Positions 1 to 9,400 of a stretch of DNA of 31,484 nt are shown in pieces. The stretch covers positions 1 through 31,484 of the forward strand of contig JAYMSP010001497.1 in NCBI GenBank assembly GCA_036897095.1, written 5' to 3'. Under the pieces are notes generated by a model. The model was not told the origin of the DNA. It searched no databases and was given only the letters and a program-made list of their open reading frames with translations. How positions within the stretch are numbered: position 1 is the stretch's first letter; each line of letters starts with the position of its first letter. The position numbers and the translations under genes were made by a program. The DNA is from Plantago elongata (Eukaryota; Streptophyta; Magnoliopsida; Lamiales; Plantaginaceae).

Positions 1-1340
1 TGTTGTTGTCAAAATCTTGAACAGTCAGCTTAGTTCACTGATGGATTGACGAGAAGGTTTGTTCTTATTTGCGCATACAGTTTGTGCACTTGCTTTGCCA
101 TGATCCTTATATTTCTCTAAGCATCTCACAATTATTACTTGGAACGTTTTGACAAACTAGTCCTCTATGTTATTCTCATGTCCCTTTTTTCCCCTTTAAG
201 CTGGTCATCTTTTCGATGTAATTTTTCACCAGATACAATGTAGTGTTATATTTTGGTAATGTTGTTACTCCTGGTCCAGACTATCAGTATCTGCTAGCTG
301 TGGACGTTAAAATTTCTGGATGTTTCCAAGATTAATGCCTGCTAATCTGTGCTCTATGCAGGCTGAGGAATTCTCATCCCGGATCGGAGACTTGCAACCC
401 AAAGTTCTACTGGCGACTGTGAATTGGTTGCCCCACAGTATTGGTTGGCCTGAGTTCCGTTGTTTCTTGCACGGTTTTTTAAGCCCATTCTTTCTGAAGA
501 TTGAAAGATCAGAATTGCATCTGTTTTCAATACGGCGGTGCTAAGAGAGATGAGGAGCATAGTTAGAAATTATCTTTCATCCCGTGCAATTGGCATATGA
601 ATTTGTCAGAGTGTTAGAAGTATAAGCATAACTTCTTAATGTATATATATATGCGAAAATAGTTATTTCATGGTATCAAGTCCTGCCTCTCATATTTTCC
701 CTCAATACAATAAATCTGATTGGCCTTATCTCTTTTCTCCTTTTTCTCCTTATCTCTCAATCACTCATGCGCATATCTTTCTTCCGCTGCAGAACTCCCC
801 TATACAAAACAAGGCCAATCACAAAGTTTGCTTGCTCAGATTTCTGAGGACCAATAATTGCATCTACTTGTACATCCTTCAGTAAACTCAGGGCTGCATT
901 CATTCAAAGAATCAAGAGGATATCATCAATTCAGGGAGAAAAAAAAATTACACATAAAAACAAAGAAGTTCACAACATAAACTGATGTTTAGCCAAGTCC
1001 TGTGTTTTTTTTCAACATTGAGCAGCTAACATTTTATTTGAAGGTATGTGACTTGTATCGTGTTGTAATCGATGCTAAGGATGCTTGGAGGAAAACTTTA
1101 CAAACAAGCATGAGTTCAATGCTACTCGCATCCTGTAGATCACTAGTGCCTTCAGCATGCAATTCACGGATTCAGAAGACCAAAAAAGTACCCCAGAGTA
1201 TCATGCGTGTTTACTAAAGGATGTAAACTTCCTGTAGAAGAGGGGGAATATAGTACAATAATAGAGGGGAAAGAAGAATGTATATGAAGCAGTATATTTT
1301 TAGTATTCGTAGAAATTTTCATAGATTTTGATACGGCGCA
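1..1340. other. Left-edge region without a recognised gene; one possible terminal exon
   Basis: No known protein family is visible here. The best coding hint is on the plus strand. A pyrimidine/TCTATGCAG acceptor-like site ends at 361 and is followed by a short open stretch that stops at a TGA at 420-422, with reading HPGSETCNPKFYWRL before the stop. A second frame stays open from 320 to 544. Either could be the last exon or the 3' UTR of a gene entering from the left, but I do not recognise the product. The minus strand was searched by eye for the second exon of the GLR gene (the IIGP-containing part of the amino-terminal domain) and nothing was found. Confidence 0.25.
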
Positions 1341-1459
1341 TACATACTACATAGTACTAGTGTATAAGCATGACTTGAAGTTGAAACTAATAAGTGACAC
1401 CACTCTCATTGCGAAATATACAAAAAAACAATGTAATATTGTTAGGAGTAGATATATAC

Positions 1460-1706
1460 CAGAGGATGCAGCATCAATAACTTGTCTGTTTGAGTCCCTT
1501 ACATGAAGCTCAAGCCTAGTGCTGTAATTTGGATTGAGGGAGAAAAAATCTGAAAGTGCTAGTGACAAGCTAGTCAGACCTATACGCCCAACTAGTGAGT
1601 CGAAATCAAGAATCATGCCAATCTGGAATGTGCTGTTCTTATCTCGTGCATTGCACAAAGAGATGAGCAGAGTTAGTATGACAAAAGTTATGCCTGGGAA
1701 GGACAT
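1460..1706 (-). CDS. Glutamate receptor-like channel (GLR), first coding exon only
   Basis: Plant GLRs are plasma-membrane or endomembrane amino-acid-gated Ca2+-permeable channels. This exon starts at ATG 1706 and encodes 82 residues plus one base. Residues 1-20 (MSFPGITFVILTLLISLCNA) are a typical signal peptide. The mature part begins the amino-terminal ligand-binding-like domain, with IGMILDFDSLVGRIGLTSL (29-47), ALSDFF (50-55) and RLELHVRDS (64-72), which match the conserved start of plant GLRs. The exon ends in GATGCTGCATCCTCTG before a GTATAT donor, in phase 1, where plant GLR exon 1 usually ends. The next GLR exon is large (over 1 kb in the family) and would show as a long minus-strand open frame at lower coordinates; none is present within 1-1459. 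The gene therefore has a first intron longer than 1.4 kb, or it is a truncated copy. The subfamily cannot be decided from 82 residues. Confidence 0.75.
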
Positions 1707-1757
1707 TTTGGTATTAAGAATCTACTGCTCTATTCGAATTCGACTTACTTCAACCAG

Positions 1758-1768
1758 TTTATATATAG
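1758..1768 (-). promoter_or_regulatory. TATA box of the GLR exon
   Basis: On the minus strand the sequence reads CTATATATAAA, an excellent plant TATA box, ending about 52 bases before the ATG at 1706. A start site about 30 bases downstream would give a 5' leader of only about 20-25 bases. That the promoter element survives argues that this exon is, or recently was, a real gene start. Assignment is by position and consensus only. Confidence 0.5.
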
Positions 1769-1769
1769 A

Positions 1770-4194
1770 TTTATCATTTATACCAAATGGAATGCTAAAT
1801 TGTGTTGCAAGTAAGGACTTGAACTGGTAAAACCACAACTATGATCACAGTAATTCTTCCGTAAGATACCAGCTTAGTTATAACTGAAAGTTTCAACTCT
1901 GACTTGGACTGGTTTAGTACATTTGCAGCATTCATGCTGTTCATGAAGCCAAATCCATATGCAATGCTATTCGCGGTCTAAAACAAAGCCATGATCATCT
2001 TGATATTTGAGAGCAACTAGAGTATAAAATAACCATACTGATTTCAGAAACTCAAGTCAGCTTAAGAATTCTTGCAACACACCTGGAATTCAAGTTAGCT
2101 CTTTGGCCTTTGCAATAGTACAGTTGACTAGAACTCAAGATTCTTGAAAACAACGCAAATGGAGAAGACTTAACAGTACAATTTGGTTAAAATATGAAAC
2201 AGGAGACTTGGGCAAACGAATACAATGTCTATGATTCTATTCCACATTTCCACTGTTTATATATTTATGAACTATGGTGCAAGTGTGATCTTAGGCCTTC
2301 GTTTAAATCGAGTTTATAATACATTAGCCTATAAGCTCGATGAGGTTATCGCAGCAAATTCGGGACTTCACTTGCAAGTCTCACGGATAATTGTATTACC
2401 CTCAGCAGCAAGATCACGTCCTCCGTTACGAGCTTGTACACATGCTTCTCATTTCTGCCTGATTCTGGTGTTTAGTGGACAATTTAAACTAAATAAGCTT
2501 ACGTATTCGGGATCCTAGCTAGCCCAGAGTTTAGATGGCCATGCCCATTGCCCAGTTAGATTAATGTGATTGTAGATGACCAAGCCCATGAAACTCTTCA
2601 TAATCAACCACGCCAACATTATGAGTTGGACCTCGACTAATTAATGGTCGGGTTGTTACAATATTGATGGAATAATATTTTATGATGTATATTTCAGGTC
2701 ATTTTTGTGTATATGTATAAAAACAAAAATTTAAGTAAAAAAACCTCTAGGATTATAATTATAATGATAAACATTTTTAGCCCAATATCAAAGGTGGATG
2801 GATACTTTTATAATCCTTCAATATATAAATTCTCCCGTCCCGGTAAAAAGTTTCCACTTTAATTTTTTTCGTGGAAGGATTTTTTTTTCAAAATTGAACC
2901 CTCAATATATTACTTCCTCCATCCTGGTTAAACGATTCCACTTTGATTTTTTCGATTAACCGTCTCATATTTTGACTATAAATTACATTTATACTGTAGT
3001 GTAAAATGTTCAATTACCTTGTAAATGAAAATTTAATTCGTAAAATATGATAAAGTAGGAGAGCTTTGCAAGTCATGTATACTTTAATTTCTAACATAAC
3101 TTCTTAAAATATATTTTTTAATATAATATAAGAGTAGTTTGTAGTTAAAGTAGACCTCCAAACTTATTCTATATATAGTCATATTTATCATTTAATTTTA
3201 AATCAAAAAATATCTAATTAATTTTTCACTTACTATTTGTGTTCTTATATAAATTAAGTGGAATTGCCGTTTATAATTTTATAATTACAAGGTCTTTTGA
3301 CATATTCCATTTCATCTTTTAAAACGTATATCGATAATAGATTTAGGAGACATTTGTTCACTAGCTAGAGACTTAGGTTGCCGTCTAAGACGGTTGTTAC
3401 ACTTTAACGACCAATATCTTAGTGAAGAATTATTCTCACTTAAGTCCAATCAACACCTCTTAATAAATTAAAACAAAGTCTAGGTTAATTGCTAGATATC
3501 TTTCACTATGGAAGTGTAATTCTTATGTCTAACATATTAATAAAAAATACGGACAAATTTTATTATGTGTTTGGTAAATTAGGATTATAATTAATTTAGT
3601 CATATATGAACACCTCTTCACTCATAAATTTACTATTTGATTCTATAAGATATCGAACTATATATCTCCTTCTTACCATTTAACTTCATGGTGTGGTACG
3701 GAAAGCCCAATAACATATTTTGTTATAAAATGTGAGTCCGAAACAATAAGGCAAAAGCTAAGCGACAATGATTTGCCGGCAATCTCGCTCAGTTGCTCCT
3801 TACTCAAACCAATAGTGGGTATCTGCTGGTTTTTGACACAGCCCCAATCCAAATTTCAATTCTAGCTACACATAATCTTTCTCAACAACAAATTGCATCT
3901 TTTACATCGATTCATTATAACTCACCCAATTTCTAGAAGATAAACGGAATATGCCCGATCATTTGACGCGTGACTAATTTTACTAATGCATAATATATTT
4001 AGACTCTCACCTTTAAACTGGAAGTTGTATACGAAGTTTTGAACTTATAGGAAATAAGTGTATATTTGATCGATAAGATGATAAAGTGGCACTTGTAAAT
4101 GTATTGTTATATTGAAATAACTTTTTTATCAGTTTTCTTATTAATGAGTGAACACATAAATAATAATATTTTATTCAAAAGGGAAGTACCTGGT
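1770..4194. other. Intergenic region between the divergent GLR and CML starts
   Basis: No protein-coding gene is supported. The open frame at 2225-2518 has no recognisable family or coding character. From about 2650 the sequence becomes strongly AT-rich and contains the Stowaway-like remnants listed separately. The stretch presumably holds the upstream control regions of the GLR (minus) and the CML (plus). Confidence 0.5.
2838..2965. mobile_element. Two degenerate Stowaway-like termini in direct orientation
   Basis: A terminus-like segment, CTCCCGTCCCGGTAAAAAG followed by TTTCCACTTTAATTTTTTTCG, begins near 2832. A second, ACTTCCTCCATCCTGGTTAAA followed by TTCCACTTTGATTTTTTCG, begins near 2922. 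Both resemble the CTCCCTCCGTCCC ends of plant Stowaway (Tc1/mariner-type) MITEs, and they resemble each other over about 45 bases. No clean opposing terminus or TA target duplication was identified, so boundaries are approximate. Confidence 0.4.
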
Positions 4195-4264
4195 AAAATG
4201 GATGACCTGGTATGCATGAAACACACACTAAAATGAATGACCTAATAGGCATAAAATAAACACT
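4195..4264 (+). repeat. 35-bp tandem duplication
   Basis: Two adjacent 35-base units, 4195-4229 and 4230-4264, both start AAAATG(G/A)ATGACCT and end in ACACT or AACACT. A third copy begins at 4265 with AAAATG and breaks off at once. The units differ at several positions, so the duplication is not recent. It lies about 440 bases upstream of the CML start. Confidence 0.6.
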
Positions 4265-4289
4265 AAAATGTTATTCCTTTTTTAGATTA

Positions 4290-4442
4290 GACTATGTTCT
4301 TTCCAATTGAAAGTTTTTAAATTTGAAGGAACTGAACTAAACTCAAATAAAATAAAGTATAAATTTATAACTAAACAAAAATGAACTGAACTAAATTAAA
4401 TTAAATTAAATTGAACTAAACTGAAATAATTTTAAATTAAAG
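4290..4442 (+). mobile_element. MITE-like repeat, family R1 copy a
   Basis: The copy starts ACTATGTTCTTTCCAATTGAAA and is followed by many GAACTGAACTAAACT-type units. It shares this head and its CTGAACT-rich body with copies at 6201-6330, 15860-16008 (same orientation) and 14231-14358 (opposite). No coding capacity. The family is recognised only by internal comparison in this window. Its right end is uncertain, and the element sits in the CML upstream region. Confidence 0.5.
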
Positions 4443-4633
4443 AAAACGTCACATTAATCAATAACTTTTATTAAAAACATGAAAGAAAATTTCAATTCAC
4501 ATGTAAACAATCACATGTGAACTAGTAAGCAATACAACTAGCACCAAAATCTAGTCTAAAAATGTCGTTATCATTTGTTTCATTTAACCATTCTTTGCTC
4601 CTTAATTAATAATCAATTTAGCTCATCCATTCT

Positions 4634-4648
4634 CTTGACTATATCAAC
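4634..4648 (+). promoter_or_regulatory. Possible TATA box of the CML gene
   Basis: The sequence CTTGACTATATCAAC lies about 60 bases before the ATG at 4706. The core CTATATCA is an imperfect TATA box. The leader that would follow is pyrimidine-rich (CTACTTCTTCACCAC), as is common in plant 5' UTRs. This is a weak call. Confidence 0.3.
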
Positions 4649-4705
4649 AACTTAAATTTTCTACTTCTTCACCACTTTTTCCAAAGAGAATTCCATCTCC
4701 CAACT

Positions 4706-5302
4706 ATGTTAGATTCCTTCAAACTATGCTTGAATTCCCAATACAAACGATCAAAAAACATCTTCCCAAAGCTATGTTCTTGTATACCAACATCCAAAGC
4801 AGAGGAACCATGTTCCATCTCATCTTTTGCATCCATGGAGAATATTTCAACTCAATTCAAACAAGTTTTCAAACTCATGGACGCGAACGGAGATGGAAAG
4901 ATATCGCCTTTGGAGATGAAACAAGTTCTTCTTAGCCTCGGCAACGAAAAGAAAATGGCTGCGAAAGAAGCGGAAGGGATGGTAAGGGAAATGGATAGTA
5001 ATGGAGATGGTTTTGTTAGTTTTGATGAGTTCATGTTTGTCATGGGAACTGAAACTCATAAAGGTGGAGATTCGGGTTACGGGATTTGTAAGGAGAGTGA
5101 TATTACGGAAGCTTTTCGCATTTTTGATGTGGATAACAATGGTTTGATCACGGTTAAGGAGCTGCAGAGTGTTCTTGCAAGACTTGGATGTGGGAAGTTT
5201 AGTTTGAAAGAGTGTAGGAAGATGATCAAGGGTGTGGATAGGGATGGTGATGGATTTGTTAACTTTGAGGAGTTTAAGACTATGATGAGTATTGGATGTT
5301 AG
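4706..5302 (+). CDS. Calmodulin-like Ca2+-binding protein (CML), four EF-hands
   Basis: Predicted Ca2+ sensor of 198 residues, intronless. Four canonical 12-residue EF-hand loops are visible: D59-E70 (DANGDGKISPLE), D97-E108 (DSNGDGFVSFDE), D141-E152 (DVDNNGLITVKE) and D178-E189 (DRDGDGFVNFEE). All have acidic or Asn ligands at positions 1, 3 and 5, Gly at 6 and Glu at 12, so all four should bind Ca2+. The paired arrangement (two hands, a linker at 113-130, two hands) is that of calmodulin. Compared with calmodulin (149 residues) there is an N-terminal extension of about 45 residues that is basic (KRSK at 14-17) and holds Cys8, Cys24 and Cys26. This could serve membrane attachment, but that is inference. 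A second in-frame ATG at residue 44 (position 4835) would give a calmodulin-sized product; the upstream ATG is kept because the frame is open and the leader lies directly before it. TGTA-rich sequence at 5343-5390 is a likely polyadenylation region. The plant CML family is large, so the exact member is not assigned. Confidence 0.93.
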   Translation: MLDSFKLCLNSQYKRSKNIFPKLCSCIPTSKAEEPCSISSFASMENISTQFKQVFKLMDANGDGKISPLEMKQVLLSLGNEKKMAAKEAEGMVREMDSNGDGFVSFDEFMFVMGTETHKGGDSGYGICKESDITEAFRIFDVDNNGLITVKELQSVLARLGCGKFSLKECRKMIKGVDRDGDGFVNFEEFKTMMSIGC

Positions 5303-5880
5303 TTTTTGATGTTACAACTTCATGGGTGTGCGAGAGAATTATGTATGTAATGCTTGTAATCGAATTTTATAGTTATGTACAATTTAAATTGAATTACAGT
5401 TTCTTTCGACGTATTTAATGGATAAAATGTATATCATAAACGATGTATTGTTGGTGTAGAGTTTGAGTAATAGATTCTTAATGTATGATGTATAGAATAT
5501 TATATACATGTAAGAGCGGTATACCCCAATCGAGCTATCGACACTCAAGTCGAATAGAAAGCTAAACTCTAATTGGGAATCTGAATTTCCCTGATTAAGT
5601 ACCAGTGAATCTCGAAAAGGGCCTAACAAATGACTCCGGACTAGGCCTGATAAGCATCTCACACAACCCAAAGAACAGCCCAAGCTAGACATGGTCCATG
5701 GCTTAAGGCAAGATACATTATCACACTTCCAATCTATCTTCCATCACAAACAGGCACTCTTTTTGTAAATTTAATTCAAACATCTATATTTATACTTTAA
5801 ATACTATATTAACTAATAACACTGCCGAGTTATTATATTATATTAACTCATAGTACATTATAATTATAATACTAACAACA
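5303..5880. other. CML 3' flank, no further gene
   Basis: After the CML stop there is a TG-rich 3' UTR-like segment. Then, at about 5505-5700, a less AT-rich stretch carries a minus-strand open frame of 102 codons (5384-5692). That frame has no recognisable domain and ends in an AT-derived hydrophobic tail, so I do not call it a gene. Confidence 0.4.
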
Positions 5881-5975
5881 AAGTGCAGCTCAATTGGTTA
5901 GACGTTCCACCTCCAACTAATAAGTCGGAAGTTCAAGTCATTTTTAACCGTTTTAAAAAATATATATATATACAA
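5881..5975 (+). mobile_element. tRNA-derived SINE-like head, copy 1
   Basis: An A-box-like TGCAGCTCAATTGG (5884-5897) is followed 46 bases later by a B-box-like AGTTCAAGTCA (5930-5940), the spacing of an RNA polymerase III internal promoter. The interior (ACCTCCAACTAATAAGTCGG) corresponds base by base, with substitutions, to the element at 13307-13362, so the two are one family. Downstream comes a short A/T tail with a (TA)n run near 5960-5972. It does not fold as a clean tRNA, and the body is short or decayed. Confidence 0.5.
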
Positions 5976-6075
5976 TACTATATTAATTCATAATTAATCT
6001 ACTTTCATAATATTTGATGACAAATGATCTTTTATCTAGAATTTATGTATCTTATGAACTTGCCATTGTAAATAT

Positions 6076-6197
6076 TTCACCAATGAATATTACATCCTTA
6101 CAATATAGCTTAATTGGACTGCATGTTAATACTATGTTCACCAATGAATATTACATCCTTACGATATAGCTTAATTGGACTGCATGTTAATGTTATG
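6076..6197 (+). repeat. 61-bp tandem duplication
   Basis: Unit 1 is 6076-6136 and unit 2 is 6137-6197. Both begin TTCACCAATGAATATTACAT and end GCATGTTAAT followed by ACTATG or GTTATG. I count three differences over 61 positions, so this is a recent local duplication. No coding potential. Confidence 0.85.
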
Positions 6198-6200
6198 TGT

Positions 6201-6330
6201 AAGGTTGTGTTCTTTTCAATTGAAAATCATTTTAGTTCGGTTCAGTTCAGCTCGACTTAGTTATAATTATATTTTACTCTAGTTCAGTCCAGTTCAATCC
6301 CGTAATTCTCAGTTGAATGAAACAAAACTT
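6201..6330 (+). mobile_element. MITE-like repeat, family R1 copy b
   Basis: The head GTTGTGTTCTTTTCAATTGAA is followed by GGTTCAGTTCAGCTCGACTT and AGTTATAATTATATTTTACT. The opposite-strand copy at 14231-14358 shows the same order of blocks (GTGTTCTTTTC, GTTCAGTTAAGTTCAG, GACTTAGTTATAAT), so this is a dispersed family rather than a chance AT-rich stretch. It begins only three bases after the 61-bp duplication. Confidence 0.55.
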
Positions 6331-6370
6331 CATTCTCTACTAATTCTTTTTTAATGAAAAGAAATATATA

Positions 6371-6442
6371 TATCCGAATTAGGTTTTGATTCAGGGACCT
6401 GTCGGTTATGGACCCACCACGCTTCCGCTGCGCCACTCTGAT
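6371..6442 (-). pseudogene. Initiator tRNA-Met (CAT) pseudogene
   Basis: On the minus strand the sequence starts ATCAGAGTGGCGCAGCGGAA and continues GCGTGGTGGGTCCATAACC, the 5' half and anticodon arm of plant initiator tRNA-Met, with a CAT anticodon in the loop TCCATAA. Length is 72 bases including the discriminator A, as expected. The acceptor stem ATCAGAG/TTCGGAT keeps six of seven pairs (one G-U). The anticodon stem GTGGG/CCGAC has one mismatch. The T arm CCTGA/CCTAA no longer pairs, and the loop reads ATCAAAA where the functional gene has the GATCGAAAC-type B box. With the T stem lost it should not give a working tRNA. No 3' CCA is encoded, which argues against simple reverse transcription of a mature tRNA. 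Confidence 0.8.
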
Positions 6443-9400
6443 AGTTGAATTTTCTAATGACTTTATTATTTGGCATGTATCTTGTTTCCAACCAGTTATA
6501 TTTAAATTTGGTACTCATATAATGTTCCTTCATTTCTTGCTGAACCTGTACATATGATGGGTTTAATGTAATCAAATTTAAGGCCCAAATATTATTATGA
6601 CTACATCGACAAAACAAAGTTGGATACTTGCCATAAGGCCCAAGAGGAGTAATATCCATATTTATTTGAAAATATTTGAAAATAAAAAGAAGCCCAGTCA
6701 CATAATAGACCTGATCCAATTACGATAGGTAGAAAGGTTGTTTGTTTATGGGAAAATTCATCGAGCGTCTTGCTGGGGAGCAAATTTACAAAAGAACGAT
6801 CAAGTTGTGAAAAAGTTTGTATCATAAAACATGAACGACATAGATTTCACACGTATAATTGTATATTTAATGTCACGATATATAATTTTTTTTTGAATTA
6901 TCATTTCATAAAGTGCCATGATATTCACGAATCAAATCGAATTTAATAATTTTCTTAATTTATTTTCATGTCGCATGTCGAAAACACTAAAGCATAATAT
7001 CCGTAGAAAAATCATCACAAGTTATTCGATCGATCTACTTTGCATACACATACTATTGTTCACTCTGGGGAGTGCAGTGGTGCAATAAAATAAACATTGT
7101 GATTATTAGTAGTAGTGATTAATTTGTGGCTTAATCATTTTCAGACATTTGATGTTGTATTTCTTGTCGTTAACTCTTTCATTCACAAGAATAATCAACT
7201 CCGAAAGGTACAATTGTAGCATGAGAATCAGGGCTTTATTGCAGTTTCAATTATGACAAGAACAAAACATATGATCCATGTCTTTTTCTTAATTGTAGTT
7301 ATGTCGGGACAAGCCATCCTCATAATTAATCCTTCTTTAATAGATCTAGTAATTAATTTTACTCTCACAGTATTTATCTTTTCAGATTGTACGGAATGCA
7401 ATACATAAATTAAACTATCATTCCATCACTTTATTTGGCAATTTTATTTTAAATAGCCTCCAAAGTTGGCCATTTGTAGTAGTTGACACCTCAATTTTGC
7501 CTAATGTTAAGAAGATCCCCAAACTTTTCACCTTATATTTACTTGTCTTATCTTTTCAGCTTTAACTACTACTCAATTACTATTTATTTAAAAATGGTCG
7601 AATGCAAATCGAATACCAAACATAACATGAATCTTGCAAATACAATACCGATTAAAACATGAATCTCGCAAATCTAATATCAAACTGAATATGAATTTCT
7701 TAATCGAGTATTGTGAGATTTTAATCCTAACACAATGAGATAAAATTATGTAACATAGGTCTAATTGGATAATGTATTTGACAGTGAATGAAATGTGATG
7801 ATGATAATGTAATTTTCAACTAAAAGAAGATCATTTGATAAAATAGTTAAGTCATGAGAACTCAACTTATGCATACATGCCGTTTACAACTATAGCTTAA
7901 TTTCCACAATGATAAATAATTAACAACATTAATAAATTAAAAGTAGAAAGGCGGGGGCATTTGTGTAAGTGGAAAGGATAATGGAGCTTGATGCAATATT
8001 CCCTTATACCCATCCAATTCAATCTAAATCGAGGGTTATGCTACATTACTTTAAAAGGCTATTTATTGAGTTGTTTATACATCCCTAATGTTTGGAGATT
8101 TTAAATATATGCTGTATTAGTTTATCTATAACACTCTACAAATATTAAATACCTTTAAATACTTGTAAATAGTGATCTTAGCAATTTTAAATAAGGCCTA
8201 TCATTTGTCATCATACTAATCAAAATATTTAACCACTTTCAAAGACACAAGAGATTGTCTCAAGTTGGCAATTTATAAAATGTTTCAAAAATATAAAAAC
8301 AGCTTTCTGATGATAAAAGATTACTTGATAAGTTACAAGTACAGGTAAGTATAAAATAATTACTTTTGAAAATCTCAAGTTCTCAACTTTGTTGAATAAT
8401 TTAACTATCAAAGTTCAACATTTTAATTAATCATATCCAGATTTCAAAGTGTTTTTTTAACTATCAGTGTAAAAATAGTATCTGAAAATTATTAATTAAA
8501 GTCTTAGTTTTCTTAATGAATTCTAGAAGTATTACTGTTGTAGAATTTTTAATAATAATATTGTTGTAAAATAACAATTTAAAAGCTCATCCATATAGGT
8601 TGGGATCCTGTGTTTTAAATATTTCGGCAATAAGGAGTATATTTTATGAAGTAGTAATATTATTTAAAAAGAATCTGAAAAACTTTCTAGTTCATCCAAG
8701 GAACATGGAGGATTTTCTTTTGTTTTGTTTGTCCAATGTACGAATATTCAACTCAGAACCATGCAGTCTAAATTATTTAGTGCGGAAAGTAAATTTAGGA
8801 TATAAAAAAAAATCCTCGACTCAAGGAAAAATAGTGTCCATAAATCATAGTATATTGTAGTCATCAATAATATTCGAAACCAAGAAGGTCGGGAAAGCAC
8901 AAAATTTATAAAAACGTTAAATGCATAACAGTTTTTACTAAATGCAAAATCGTTTTTAACATATATTGTAAAGATCCTTGAAGTAAAAGTTAGTTTAATA
9001 CATGTAGTTATCATATACTTCGTAAAATGTTAGAATGATGTCTTGCCTTTACTAAAGATAATCCATTAATTAATCCTGCAATATTGATAATACTCATTTC
9101 GTCTCAAATTATATGATTCGTTTTGGATTTTCATGATCACCATTTTCAAACACCTTAATTTACGTACGTATAATGACTAGAATCATTGATGTACACATGT
9201 GGTCCCATACAACTAGGCAATAGCTCTATGCTAAGAGGGTTCAACTCTGCTTGATTACAAGAAAACTCCTCGAACTAAGAATAGTTTCAAACTTTATACC
9301 AAAACAAATCAAGATTACCATGAAAGTAAGCCTCGATAGAACAGCGATCGAGAAGAGATGACAACCCATTTCATCTAGTAGTAATATTATTCAGATTACG

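Noticed and set aside
1534..1830. Plus-strand open frame opposite the GLR exon
   Set aside because: Antisense shadow of the GLR first exon and its promoter; the minus strand carries the signal peptide and conserved GLR residues.
4847..5059. Minus-strand open frames overlapping the CML
   Set aside because: Antisense shadows of the EF-hand coding region, with no independent coding signal.
6351..6825. Two overlapping minus-strand open frames (122 and 74 codons)
   Set aside because: Part of this stretch is the tRNA pseudogene and the rest has no family similarity; translation gives no recognisable domain.
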